Shown: piece by piece, positions 33,835 through 41,815 of the stretch
How the letters are laid out: the number at the start of each line of letters is the position of its first letter
Numbering within the stretch: the first letter of the stretch is position 1
Assembly (NCBI RefSeq): GCF_012933465.1
Contig: NZ_JABBND010000008.1
Location: forward strand, 62,001 to 126,000
DNA from: Actinomycetospora sp. TBRC 11914
Lineage (GTDB): Bacteria; Actinomycetota; Actinomycetes; Mycobacteriales; Pseudonocardiaceae
Length of the DNA: 64,000 nucleotides
Direction of reading: 5' to 3'
Notes under the pieces: generated by a model
Told to the model about the DNA's origin: nothing
The model's database searches: none
Seen by the model: the letters and a program-made list of their open reading frames with translations, nothing else
Translations under genes and position numbers: made by a program

Positions 33835-34682
33835 GCGCTCACGACGGCGGCCGTGTCCTGCGACCCCAGGCCCGCCCGGTCCGCGGCGGCGAGCCGGTCC
33901 GCGAGCATCGCCAGCAGCCCGGTGTGGGTGCCCGCGGAGTGCGCGGCGTCGAGGATCAGCTGGGTGTCCTTGAGGACGCCGTCGAGGGCGAACGAGGGCT
34001 CGAAGTCGCCCGACACCATCGCGCCGCCCTTGAGCTGCGCGTAGGCGCTGTCGAGGGCCTGCCCCGAGATGGTGTCGAGGAAGAGCCGCGGGTCGAGCCC
34101 GAGGTCCCCGGCCAGCGCGACCGACTGGGCCACGCCGCCGACCACCGTCGCGAGCCACGCGTTCACCACCAGCTTGAGCTGGCTGCCCGCGCCGACCTCG
34201 TCGCCGGCCCAGATCGTCCTCGACCCGATCGCGTCGAACACCGGCCGGACCCGCTCCTCCAGGTCACGGTCGCCGGAGGGCAGCACGACGAGCGCGCCCT
34301 GCTCGGCCGGGTCCTTGGTCCCGACGACGGGCGTGTCCAGGAAGGCGACGCCGGCGTCACGCGCCTGTGCGGCCAGGCGGTCGGTGCCGTCGATCCCGAC
34401 CGTCGAGGTCTGCACCCACACCGTCCGCTCCCCGAACGACGGCAGCGCGTCGGCCATCGTCGAGGCCACGGCGTCGGTGTCGAACAGCATCGTCAGCACC
34501 GCGTCGGCGTCCTCGACCGCGGCCGCGGCCGAGTCGACCACCGTCGCGCCGTCGTCGGCCAGGGGCTCGGCCTTGTCCCGGGTGCGGTTCCACACCCGGA
34601 CGTCGTGCCCGTCGCGCAGCAGGCTGCGCGCCATCCCCGAGCCCATGAGCCCGGTCCCGAGCACCGCCACCGTCAGCGCCAC
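33816..34682 (-). CDS. beta-hydroxyacid dehydrogenase (3-hydroxyisobutyrate DH family)
   Basis: The 288-residue protein has the Rossmann motif VAVLGTGLMGSGMARSLL, the substrate motif region DTPVVGTKDPAEQGALVV, and the catalytic-lysine segment GAGSQLKLVVNAWL. The family reduces or oxidises small beta-hydroxyacids or imines with NAD(P). GTG 34682 is preferred because CGGAGGACG precedes it; GTG 34670 would also keep the whole fold. The substrate is not evident from context. Confidence 0.88.
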   Translation of the reverse strand: MALTVAVLGTGLMGSGMARSLLRDGHDVRVWNRTRDKAEPLADDGATVVDSAAAAVEDADAVLTMLFDTDAVASTMADALPSFGERTVWVQTSTVGIDGTDRLAAQARDAGVAFLDTPVVGTKDPAEQGALVVLPSGDRDLEERVRPVFDAIGSRTIWAGDEVGAGSQLKLVVNAWLATVVGGVAQSVALAGDLGLDPRLFLDTISGQALDSAYAQLKGGAMVSGDFEPSFALDGVLKDTQLILDAAHSAGTHTGLLAMLADRLAAADRAGLGSQDTAAVVSAYRAGG

Positions 34683-34756
34683 CGCGTCCTCCGTTGTTCT
34701 CGTGGTCCCGAACGCCCCGGCTACCCGGCACGCGGCGACGACGTACCGCCTGGGAT

Positions 34757-34966
34757 CTAGCCGGTCAGCTGACCGGCATCGGTGCCGGTGCCGGCCTCGT
34801 GCCCGGCGGGACCCTGCTTGCGCCCGACGGTACGTCCGACGAAGAAGCCGATGAGCAGGCCGACCAGTCCGCCGAGGATGAAGACGATCGCGAAGATCCA
34901 GAAGATGGTCTTGCCGATGGTGCGCTGGACACTCGCCGCGAGGACCGGGTCGCTGCCGGCGAGCAG
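34757..34966 (-). CDS. small single-span membrane protein, start uncertain
   Basis: The frame contains one strong membrane span (TIFWIFAIVFILGGLVGLLIGFF) followed by a short basic tail (GRTVGRKQGPAGHEAG). No ATG, GTG or TTG is in frame close to the span: CTG 34966 is well placed behind AGGGGAG, while the nearest in-frame GTG (35083) would add a long, unconvincing N-terminus. I annotate the CTG option. The function is unknown. Confidence 0.4.
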   Translation of the reverse strand: MLAGSDPVLAASVQRTIGKTIFWIFAIVFILGGLVGLLIGFFVGRTVGRKQGPAGHEAGTGTDAGQLTG

Positions 34967-35138
34967 ACCACGCTCCCCTGACGTGAACGCCGGGGGGCGC
35001 AGCCGGAGCGACGGCGGCGTCCGAACGGCCCAACCCCGCGCGAACCACCGCGCGTGATCGCCCGCTGACCGTGCGGTGATCACCGGGGTTCTCAGATTCG
35101 GGTGGTCGTCGGTCCCCGGACACCTAGCGTCCCGGCCC

Positions 35139-36473
35139 GTGCAGCAGGCGACCCAGCCAGGATCGAGACGACGAACGGTCTGGACGGCCCTCACGGTGCT
35201 CGTGCTCGCGGCGCCCGTGGCTCTCACTGTGTGGCGCACCGGCGAGGGCAAGCTCCTCTCGACGGTGCTCGTCGCCGTCGGGGTGGTCGCCCTGGTCGCG
35301 ATGGGGGTGGCGACGGTCGCGCCGTCGCGGGTGCGGGGGCTGACGGCCGCCTTCGGCATCGACCGCGTGATCACGGTGCACCGGTGGCTGGGCATCCTCG
35401 CGATCGCCGCGGCCCTGACCCACCTGGTGCTCGCGGTGGTGCGCTCCCCCAAGCTGCTCAACCCCCTCGCCGCGTCGCTGTCGATCCAGTGGGGGTGGGC
35501 GGCGACGGTCGCGATGGTCGGGGTGGGCCTGGTCGCCGCCCTGGGCCGTCGCTCCGGACGCCGCTACGAGGTGTGGGCCCGGGTCCACGTCCTGCTCGCG
35601 GCCGCGTCGCTCGTGCTCGCCGCCCTGCACGTGTTCTGGCTGGGGCACCTGATCTCCGACCCGGTGCTGCGGGTCGTGCTCTCGGCGCTGGCGCTGGGCT
35701 TCCTCGCGGTGCTCTTCCTGCGCTGGGTGTGGCGACCGTTGTTCTCCCGCGACGGCGCCTACGTCGTCTACGGCGTCCGCCCCGAGGGCCCGTCGACCGC
35801 GACGCTCGTGCTCGCCCCCGTCCACATGCACCGCGGGCTGCGGTTCCACCCCGGCCAGTTCGTCTGGCTGCGGCTGCGCCGCTCGGTGCTCGGCACCGAG
35901 GAGCACCCCTTCACGATCGCGTCCTCGGCGCGGGTCACCGGGCGGCTCGAGCTCACCGTCCGCGACGCCGGCGACTTCTCGGCGACCCTCGCCTCGCTGC
36001 CCACCGGATCCCGCGTCTGGCTCGACGGCCCGCACGGCGCGTTCACCTCGGCGCCCGAGGCGCCCGGGCTGGTGCTGATCGCGGGCGGTGTCGGGATCAC
36101 GCCGATGATGTCGATGCTGCGCACCCTCGCCGAGGGCGAGGACCGCCGCACGCACCACCTCGTCGTCGCACAGCGGCCCGACGAGCCGCTCTTCGAGCCC
36201 GAACTGGCCTCGCTCGCCCGCCGGCTCGACCTGCGGGTGACCCGGACCGCGGGCCGCCGTGTCGACGCCGCCCTGCTGGGCTCGGTGCTGCCGCCCGAGC
36301 CGTGGCGCGGGGAGCTCGACTACTTCGTCTGCGGCTCCCCGTCGCTGCTCGCCGGGTCGCTCGCGGCGCTGGAGCAGCTCGGCGTGCCGGCCGAGCGGGT
36401 CAACACCGAGCAGTTCGGCTGGTCGGGTCCGCTGCCGGTGCCCGACCGCGACCGGAGCCGCAACGCGGGCTGA
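35139..36473 (+). CDS. ferric-reductase-like transmembrane flavocytochrome
   Basis: The 444-residue protein has about six N-terminal membrane spans with paired histidines for heme (VHRWLGILA ... THLVLAV; WARVHVLLAA ... LHVFWLG), then a soluble FAD/NAD(P)-reductase half: HPGQFVWLRL, EHPFTIASSA (FAD) and IAGGVGITPMMSMLRTL (NAD(P)). It probably moves electrons from NAD(P)H across the membrane to a ferric or other acceptor. GTG 35139 is the first start in frame with a credible N-terminus. Confidence 0.87.
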   Translation: MQQATQPGSRRRTVWTALTVLVLAAPVALTVWRTGEGKLLSTVLVAVGVVALVAMGVATVAPSRVRGLTAAFGIDRVITVHRWLGILAIAAALTHLVLAVVRSPKLLNPLAASLSIQWGWAATVAMVGVGLVAALGRRSGRRYEVWARVHVLLAAASLVLAALHVFWLGHLISDPVLRVVLSALALGFLAVLFLRWVWRPLFSRDGAYVVYGVRPEGPSTATLVLAPVHMHRGLRFHPGQFVWLRLRRSVLGTEEHPFTIASSARVTGRLELTVRDAGDFSATLASLPTGSRVWLDGPHGAFTSAPEAPGLVLIAGGVGITPMMSMLRTLAEGEDRRTHHLVVAQRPDEPLFEPELASLARRLDLRVTRTAGRRVDAALLGSVLPPEPWRGELDYFVCGSPSLLAGSLAALEQLGVPAERVNTEQFGWSGPLPVPDRDRSRNAG

Positions 36474-36498
36474 GCGGGGGGCACGCCACCCTGGTGGA

Positions 36499-37128
36499 GT
36501 GATCGCGACGGCGGGTGCCGGCCTCCGGCGCTACGTCGTCGCCGGGCGCTGGACCGTGGCCTACCTCGTCGTCCTGCTGGGGGTGCACGCGTGGATGGCG
36601 GCGGCGCCGGACGCCGCGGCCGCGTTCGTCGCCTGGGCCAGCACGAACCTGGTGAACCTGGGGACGCACCCCGTCGGCTCCCTCGCCGCCAGCGCCCTGA
36701 TCGTCAACGGTCCCCTGCTCGACGGCGGCACCGTGATCACGTTCTGGGTCGGGATCGGGGTGGCGCTGTGGTGGGTGGAGGCTCACCACGGCGCCCGGCG
36801 GGCCGCCGCGGTGTTCGTGACCGGGCACGTGGGCGCGACGCTGCTCACCGTGCCGGTGATCCTCGCGGCGGTCCGCGCCGGCCGGTACCCGGAGGACGTC
36901 GCGACCACGGTCGACGTCGGGATCAGCTACGGCGCGCAGGCCGCCCTGGCCGCCGTCGTCGTGGCGCTGCCGCGCTGGGCGTGGGCGCCGTGGGCGGTGT
37001 TCGTGCTGGGCTGGCCGCTGCTGGACGCGGACTGGTCGGGGCTGCTGCCCGACTTCACCACCGTCGGGCACCTGCTGGCCGCGGGTCTCGGGTTCCTGCT
37101 CGCCGGGACGGCGCTGACGCGCATGTGA
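36499..37128 (+). CDS. rhomboid-like membrane protein
   Basis: The 209-residue protein has about six membrane segments and the motif DVGISYGAQAAL, which matches the GxSYG segment of actinobacterial rhomboid-like proteins; NGPLLDGGTVITFWVG lies earlier. A His in TVGHLLAAGLGFLLAG near the C-terminus could pair with the Ser as in rhomboid serine proteases, but the loop Asn set is not obvious, so activity is uncertain. Its stop codon lies inside the left arm of a strong terminator hairpin. Confidence 0.7.
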   Translation: MIATAGAGLRRYVVAGRWTVAYLVVLLGVHAWMAAAPDAAAAFVAWASTNLVNLGTHPVGSLAASALIVNGPLLDGGTVITFWVGIGVALWWVEAHHGARRAAAVFVTGHVGATLLTVPVILAAVRAGRYPEDVATTVDVGISYGAQAALAAVVVALPRWAWAPWAVFVLGWPLLDADWSGLLPDFTTVGHLLAAGLGFLLAGTALTRM

Positions 37129-37164
37129 ACGGATGTGGTCGCCGGGGCGACCACATCCGTTCAC
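37125..37164. terminator. perfect 19-bp stem, two-way terminator
   Basis: Arms at 37125-37143 and 37146-37164 are fully complementary with a two-base gap. The left arm contains the TGA of the rhomboid-like gene and the right arm contains the minus-strand TGA of the small gene at 37161-37313, so the hairpin is placed to end transcription from both sides. Confidence 0.85.
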
Positions 37165-37313
37165 GTGGTCGGGACGACCTTGTCGGCCGCCAGCCGGGAC
37201 CGGGTCATGTCGGTGACGCACTCGATGTCGCGGCCCAGGTCGCCGTCGGTGTGCCAGAAGGACGCGACCCGGTCCTGAACCCCGACGACGAGGGGGCGGG
37301 ACAGGGCGTGCAC
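37161..37313 (-). CDS. small hypothetical protein
   Basis: From GTG 37313 the frame gives about 50 residues: VHALSRPLVVGVQDRVASFW, then HTDGDLGRDIECVTDMTRSR. An upstream in-frame start (37430) would run into the poxB start and is unlikely. Support comes from the natural-looking sequence and from its stop codon falling in a hairpin that terminates it symmetrically with the opposite gene. No family is recognised. Confidence 0.4.
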   Translation of the reverse strand: MHALSRPLVVGVQDRVASFWHTDGDLGRDIECVTDMTRSRLAADKVVPTT

Positions 37314-37423
37314 GAGCGGCTCCTTCTCGGCGGTGACCGGGCCGGGTGCCGGTGTCCGCCGGCCGCGACCGCCGGGTGATGGGTGGCGCGCAGCACCGCG
37401 TCGCCCCTGCCAGGCTGATCGCC

Positions 37424-39184
37424 ATGGCAACGAGCGTGGCCGACCAGCTGATCGAGGTCCTCGTCCAGGCGGGGGTCGAGCGGATCTACGGCCTGGTGGG
37501 CGACAGCCTCAACCCGATCGTCGACGCGGTGCGGCGCTCCGGCGGCTCCGCGCAGGGCGGCATCGACTGGATCCACGTGCACAACGAGGAGGCCGGCGCG
37601 CTGGCGGCCTCGGCGGAGGCCCAGCTCACCGGCCGGCTCGCGGTGTGCGCCGGCAGCTGCGGGCCCGGCAACACCCACCTCGTCAACGGGCTCTACGACG
37701 CCCACCGCTCCGGCGCCCCGGTGCTCGCGATCGCCTCGCACATCCCCTCGGTCCAGATCGGCACGGGCTACTTCCAGGAGACCCACCCGACCGCGCTGTT
37801 CGCTGAGTGCTCCTCCTGGGTCGAGCTCGTCTCGGCCGCCGCGCAGATGCCCCGGCTGCAGCGGATCGCGATGCAGACCGCCCTGGCCGACGGCGGGGTC
37901 TCGGTGCTCGTGCTCCCCGGCGACGTCTCGGCCGAGCCCGCGGCGCACCCGACCGGCACCGGCGACCTCGTCGCGCCCTCGTCCGCCGTCGTGCCCGCCC
38001 GCGACCGCGTCGAGGCGCTCGCCGAGCACGTGGACCGCGCGCGGACGGTCACGCTGTTCGTCGGCGCCGGGGCGCGCGACGCCCGCCCCGAGGTGCTGCA
38101 GCTCGCCGAGAAGGTGAAGTCACCGGTCGGGCACTCCCTCGGCGGCAAGGAGTGGATCCAGTACGACAACCCCTACGACGTCGGGATGAGCGGCCTGCTC
38201 GGGTACGGCGCCTGCTACGAGGCGTCCCACGAGGCCGAGCTGCTGGTGCTGCTCGGCACGGACTTCCCGTACGACGGGTTCCTGCCGCAGGCCCACACGG
38301 TGCAGGTGGACCGCGACGGGCGGCACCTCGGCCGGCGGACCGTGCTGGACCTCGGCGTCGAGGGCGACGTCGGTGAGACGCTGCGGATGCTGCTGCCGCT
38401 GGTCACCGAGAAGACCGACCGCGGCTTCCTCGACCGGATGCTGCGCCACCACGCCGACGCCCTCGAGCACGTCGTCGAGGCCTACACCTCACGGGTCGAG
38501 CACCACCGGCCGGTGCACCCGGAGTACGTCGCCGACGTGCTCGACGACGAGCTCGCCGACGACGCCGTCGTCACCGTCGACACCGGCATGTGCAACGTCT
38601 GGGCCGCGCGCTACATCAGTCCCACGGGGCGCCGGCGCATCATCGGGTCGTTCCGCCACGGGACGATGGCCAACGCGCTCCCCCACGCGATCGGCGCGGC
38701 CACCGCGTTCCCCGGCCGGCAGGTGGTGTCGATGTCCGGCGACGGCGGCCTGACGATGCTGATGGGCGAGCTGCTCACCGCGGCCGAGCACGACCTCGAC
38801 CTCACCGTGGTCGCGTTCAACAACGGCGCCCTCGGGATGATCCGCCTCGAGATGATGGTGGCGGGCTACCCGTCGTTCCAGACCGACCACGGGCCGGCGG
38901 ACCTCGGGGCGATCGCCCGCGCCGCCGGGCTGCACGCGGTGACCGTCGCCGACCCGGCCGAGCTGCGGGGGGCGCTGCGCGACGCGCTGGCCCACCGCGG
39001 CCCGTCGCTGGTCGACGTCCGCACCGACCCCGACGCGCTCTCCATCCCGCCGCACGTCACCGCGGAACAGCTCCGCGGGTTCGCGCTGGCCGGGATGCGG
39101 ACCGTGCTCTCCGGTGGGGTCGGGAAGATGGTCACGCTGGCCCGGTCGAACCTGCGCTCCATCCCCCGGCACCCGCTGCGGTAG
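37424..39184 (+). CDS. poxB: pyruvate dehydrogenase (quinone), PoxB type
   Basis: The 586-residue protein is a thiamine-diphosphate enzyme: GVERIYGLVGDSLNPIVDA, catalytic Glu in HNEEAGALAAS, CAGSCGPGNTHLVNGLYDAH, and the TPP motif SGDGGLTMLMGELLTAAEHD ... NNGALG. The C-terminus (RTVLSGGVGKMVTLARSNLR) resembles the lipid-binding tail of E. coli PoxB, so oxidative decarboxylation of pyruvate to acetate with electrons passed to quinone is the best call. A 42-bp palindrome follows it. Confidence 0.87.
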   Translation: MATSVADQLIEVLVQAGVERIYGLVGDSLNPIVDAVRRSGGSAQGGIDWIHVHNEEAGALAASAEAQLTGRLAVCAGSCGPGNTHLVNGLYDAHRSGAPVLAIASHIPSVQIGTGYFQETHPTALFAECSSWVELVSAAAQMPRLQRIAMQTALADGGVSVLVLPGDVSAEPAAHPTGTGDLVAPSSAVVPARDRVEALAEHVDRARTVTLFVGAGARDARPEVLQLAEKVKSPVGHSLGGKEWIQYDNPYDVGMSGLLGYGACYEASHEAELLVLLGTDFPYDGFLPQAHTVQVDRDGRHLGRRTVLDLGVEGDVGETLRMLLPLVTEKTDRGFLDRMLRHHADALEHVVEAYTSRVEHHRPVHPEYVADVLDDELADDAVVTVDTGMCNVWAARYISPTGRRRIIGSFRHGTMANALPHAIGAATAFPGRQVVSMSGDGGLTMLMGELLTAAEHDLDLTVVAFNNGALGMIRLEMMVAGYPSFQTDHGPADLGAIARAAGLHAVTVADPAELRGALRDALAHRGPSLVDVRTDPDALSIPPHVTAEQLRGFALAGMRTVLSGGVGKMVTLARSNLRSIPRHPLR

Positions 39185-39198
39185 GTGCGCTCCGCGCT

Positions 39199-39240
39199 CG
39201 TGAGCAGAAAGTGTCGCCATACCGACACCTTCTGCGCACG
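39199..39240. terminator. second copy of the 42-bp palindromic element
   Basis: This element opens with the same CGTGAGCAGAAAGTG as the copy at 22424-22465 and closes with GCGCACG. It lies 14 bases after poxB and just before the end of a convergent gene, so it can act on both strands. Arm mismatches differ between the copies, suggesting they diverged independently while keeping the fold. Confidence 0.7.
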
Positions 39241-39254
39241 AGGCCGCGGGCCAC

Positions 39255-40331
39255 CTACGAGCTCTCGGCCCCCAGCCACTTGTGCAGCTTGGGCTTCGTG
39301 TAGGCGGTGACGGCGGCCGCGAGAGCCTGGTCGGCGGCGACCCGGCGGGCGCGCGCCTCGGCGTGCAGCACTCCGTACGAGAAGCTCGGCTCCCCGGCGC
39401 GGTGGGCGAGGTCGGCGAGGTCGACCAGCCAGTGGGCGACGGCCTCGCTGCGACGCCGCTCCTCCAGCGCCCCGGCGAGCGCGTCCGCGGCGTCGGCGAG
39501 CTTGCGGGCCTGCTTGCCCAGCGCACCCCGGACCACCCGGGCCGTCGTCGCCACCGTGTGCGCGGCGGCCGCGACCGGCGCCAGGCGCGGCTCGGCCGCC
39601 CGGTCCGAGCCCTGGGCCTCGGCGATGGCGGCGTCGGCCGCCTCCCGGGCCGCGGCATCCGCGTCGGCGAGCGCCCGGGCGAGCACCTTGTCGGTGTGCT
39701 TCGCCTTGCGGCCGCCGATCGGGGCGGTGAGGACGAGCTGGTCGGCGTGCGCGAGCAGGCTCGTCCACTCGGGCTGGGCCAGCATCGAGGTGACGGCGTC
39801 GCGGCGCTCGGCGGTACGGGACGCGACGACGATGCCGACCCGCGCCTCGACCGGCCCCTGCCGCAGCGTCGGGTCCAGGTCCTCGACGAGCTCCTCGAGG
39901 ACGTCGACGGTGCCGTCCAGCGCGCGCGCCTCCTCGACGGTCGAGCGCGCCCACGCCAGCTCCGCCCGCAGTGCCGCCAGCTCCCCGCCCTCGATCAGCG
40001 ACGCGAAGCCGGTAACCACGGCCTCCAGGTCCGAGAGGGCCTCCGCCAGCCGCTCGACGTCGGGACCGTCGGGATCCCCGGAGGGGGCGTCGGGCTCGTC
40101 GTCGGGGACCTCGTCCTCCGCGGCGGGCACCGTCACCGACGTGCCGCCGTCCGCGCCGACGTCGCCCGCCGGAGCGCCCTCGTCGTCGGTGCCGAGGTCG
40201 CGGTCGCCGAGGTCGCGGTCGTCGAGGACGGGCACGGGGTCGGTCCCGGGCTCGACCGCGGCGTGGAGGGCGGCGACCCGTTCGCGGATCGCGGCGAGGA
40301 CGAGGGTGGAGGCGGTGACTGTCTTCGGCAC
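39255..40331 (-). CDS. hypothetical protein, helical, acidic N-terminal linker
   Basis: I do not recognise this 358-residue protein. After a short helix it has an acidic, Pro/Gly-rich linker (about 35-95), then an Ala/Leu-rich helical body (ARVGIVVASRTAERRDAVTSM, LVLTAPIGGRKAKHTDKVLARAL) and a C-terminus KPKLHKWLGAESS. There is no signal peptide or membrane span. GTG 40331 (VPKTVTASTLVLAAIRERV) is the likely start. It is divergent from the DUF2267 gene. Confidence 0.6.
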   Translation of the reverse strand: MPKTVTASTLVLAAIRERVAALHAAVEPGTDPVPVLDDRDLGDRDLGTDDEGAPAGDVGADGGTSVTVPAAEDEVPDDEPDAPSGDPDGPDVERLAEALSDLEAVVTGFASLIEGGELAALRAELAWARSTVEEARALDGTVDVLEELVEDLDPTLRQGPVEARVGIVVASRTAERRDAVTSMLAQPEWTSLLAHADQLVLTAPIGGRKAKHTDKVLARALADADAAAREAADAAIAEAQGSDRAAEPRLAPVAAAAHTVATTARVVRGALGKQARKLADAADALAGALEERRRSEAVAHWLVDLADLAHRAGEPSFSYGVLHAEARARRVAADQALAAAVTAYTKPKLHKWLGAESS

Positions 40332-40506
40332 GTGTGCGGGTGTACCCCACCCGCGGTCCGCGTGATCGGGAGGGGCCGCACCGATCCGACAACGTTCACG
40401 GCGTCTCCACCTGCAGGCCGGGTGAGCTGGCCGTTTCGGGGTCGCGGGAGCTCGGGGACCCGCCTCCGCGCCCGGGACAGCCCTGGGCGGCATCGGAAGG
40501 AGCAGG

Positions 40507-40911
40507 ATGCAGGAGCAGGAGTTCATCACCGCGGTCCGGGAGTCCCTCGACCTGCCCGACAACGCGAGCGCGGGCACGGCCGTGCGGGCGACGCTCGCAG
40601 TGCTGGGTCGGCGGCTCTCCGGCGGGGAGGGCAAGGACCTCGCGTCGCAGCTGCCGGGCAGCCTCGCCCAGCAGATCCCCGACGATGCTCCCGGTGAGCG
40701 CTTCGACGTGACGACCTTCTACCAGCGCATCGCCGAGGCCGAGCGCGCGGAGGGCCGCGAGGTCACCGACGCCCAGGCCCGCCAGCACGCACGCGCCATC
40801 GCCAAGGGCCTCGAGACGGCCCTGTCCAACGGCGAGTGGCGGAACTTCACCAGCCAGCTGCCGAAGGACTACGCCGACTTCCTCGGCACCGAGCCCGTCG
40901 AGAAGCACTGA
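40507..40911 (+). CDS. DUF2267 family protein
   Basis: The 134-residue protein matches the DUF2267 pattern: EFITAVRESLDLPDNASAGTAVRATLAVLGRRLSGGEGKDLASQLP, then FDVTTFYQRIAEAE and a repeat-like second half ending FTSQLPKDYADFLG. DUF2267 proteins are small helical proteins of unknown biochemical role, often linked to stress. ATG 40507 follows GGAAGGAGCAGG, a clear ribosome binding site. Confidence 0.88.
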   Translation: MQEQEFITAVRESLDLPDNASAGTAVRATLAVLGRRLSGGEGKDLASQLPGSLAQQIPDDAPGERFDVTTFYQRIAEAERAEGREVTDAQARQHARAIAKGLETALSNGEWRNFTSQLPKDYADFLGTEPVEKH

Positions 40912-41014
40912 GGGGCGGAGCCCGCGGCGGTCGTCGTCGAACCCCGTCGGTGAGCCTACGCAACCATCCCGGGCGGGCGGCCCTCGCGCGACGAGCGCCA
41001 CGCGTGACCGGACA

Positions 41015-41764
41015 ATGATCGGCATGCGCAGCCTGCTCGTCACCGGAGGCTCCCGCGGCATCGGCGCCGCCACCGCCCGGCGGGCGGCCGCGGCCGGCTG
41101 GGCCGTCTGCCTGACCTACCGCAGCGACCAGGCCGCCGCGGCGGCCGTCGTCGCCGCCATCGAGCGCGACGGCGGGCGCGCCGCGGCCGTCCGCGCCGAC
41201 GTCGCGGTCGAGGCCGACGTGGTGGCCGCCGTCGAGGCCGCGGCGACGCTCGGACCGCTGGGGGCCGTCGTCGCGAACGCCGGGATCGTCGGGGAGAAGA
41301 CCCGGGTGGACGAGCTGACCGTCGACCGCGTCCAGCGGATGCTCACCACCAACGTCACCGGCACGATCGTCACCTGCCGCGAGGCCGTCCGGCGGCTCTC
41401 GACCGCCCACGGCGGCCCGGGCGGGGCGATCGTGCTGATCTCCTCCGCGGCGGCGCGGCTGGGCTCGCCGGGCGAGTACGTCGACTACGCCGCCTCCAAG
41501 GCCGCCGTCGACACCCTGGGGCTCGGCCTGGCCAAGGAGGTCGCCGCGGAGGGCGTCCGGGTGACCGTGGTGCGGCCCGGGATCATCGACACCGAGCTGC
41601 ACGCCTCCGGGGGCCAGCCGGACCGGGTCGCGCGCCTCGGCCCGGGCCTGCCCACCGGCCGGGCGGGGACGGCGGACGAGGTCGCGGCGGCCGTCGTGTG
41701 GCTGGTCTCCGACGAGGCGTCCTACGTCACCGGCAGCGTCCTCGACGTCGCGGGCGCCCGCTAG
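41015..41764 (+). CDS. SDR family oxidoreductase
   Basis: This classical short-chain dehydrogenase (249 residues) has the cofactor motif LVTGGSRGIGAA, NAG at AVVANAGIVG, and the catalytic Ser plus YAASK (YVDYAASKAAV), ending with VTGSVLDVAGAR. ATG 41015 or 41024 could start it. It lies just before the mannitol-type dehydrogenase, so a role in polyol or sugar oxidation is possible, but the operator at 41787 sits after it, so the two are not clearly one operon. Confidence 0.9.
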   Translation: MIGMRSLLVTGGSRGIGAATARRAAAAGWAVCLTYRSDQAAAAAVVAAIERDGGRAAAVRADVAVEADVVAAVEAAATLGPLGAVVANAGIVGEKTRVDELTVDRVQRMLTTNVTGTIVTCREAVRRLSTAHGGPGGAIVLISSAAARLGSPGEYVDYAASKAAVDTLGLGLAKEVAAEGVRVTVVRPGIIDTELHASGGQPDRVARLGPGLPTGRAGTADEVAAAVVWLVSDEASYVTGSVLDVAGAR

Positions 41765-41786
41765 GCGGGCCCGCCACACCTATCCG

Positions 41787-41798
41787 GCAAGCGCTTGC
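41787..41798. promoter_or_regulatory. LacI-type operator upstream of the polyol dehydrogenase
   Basis: GCAAGCGCTTGC is a perfect 12-bp palindrome ending 17 bases before the ATG of the mannitol-type dehydrogenase. GCAAGCGCTTG recurs at 49583-49593 between the transporter and the LacI gene. CG-centred palindromes of this form are typical LacI-family operators, so the LacI protein at 49681 probably binds both. Confidence 0.75.
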
Positions 41799-41815
41799 GC
41801 TCCTACCCTGGGCCG

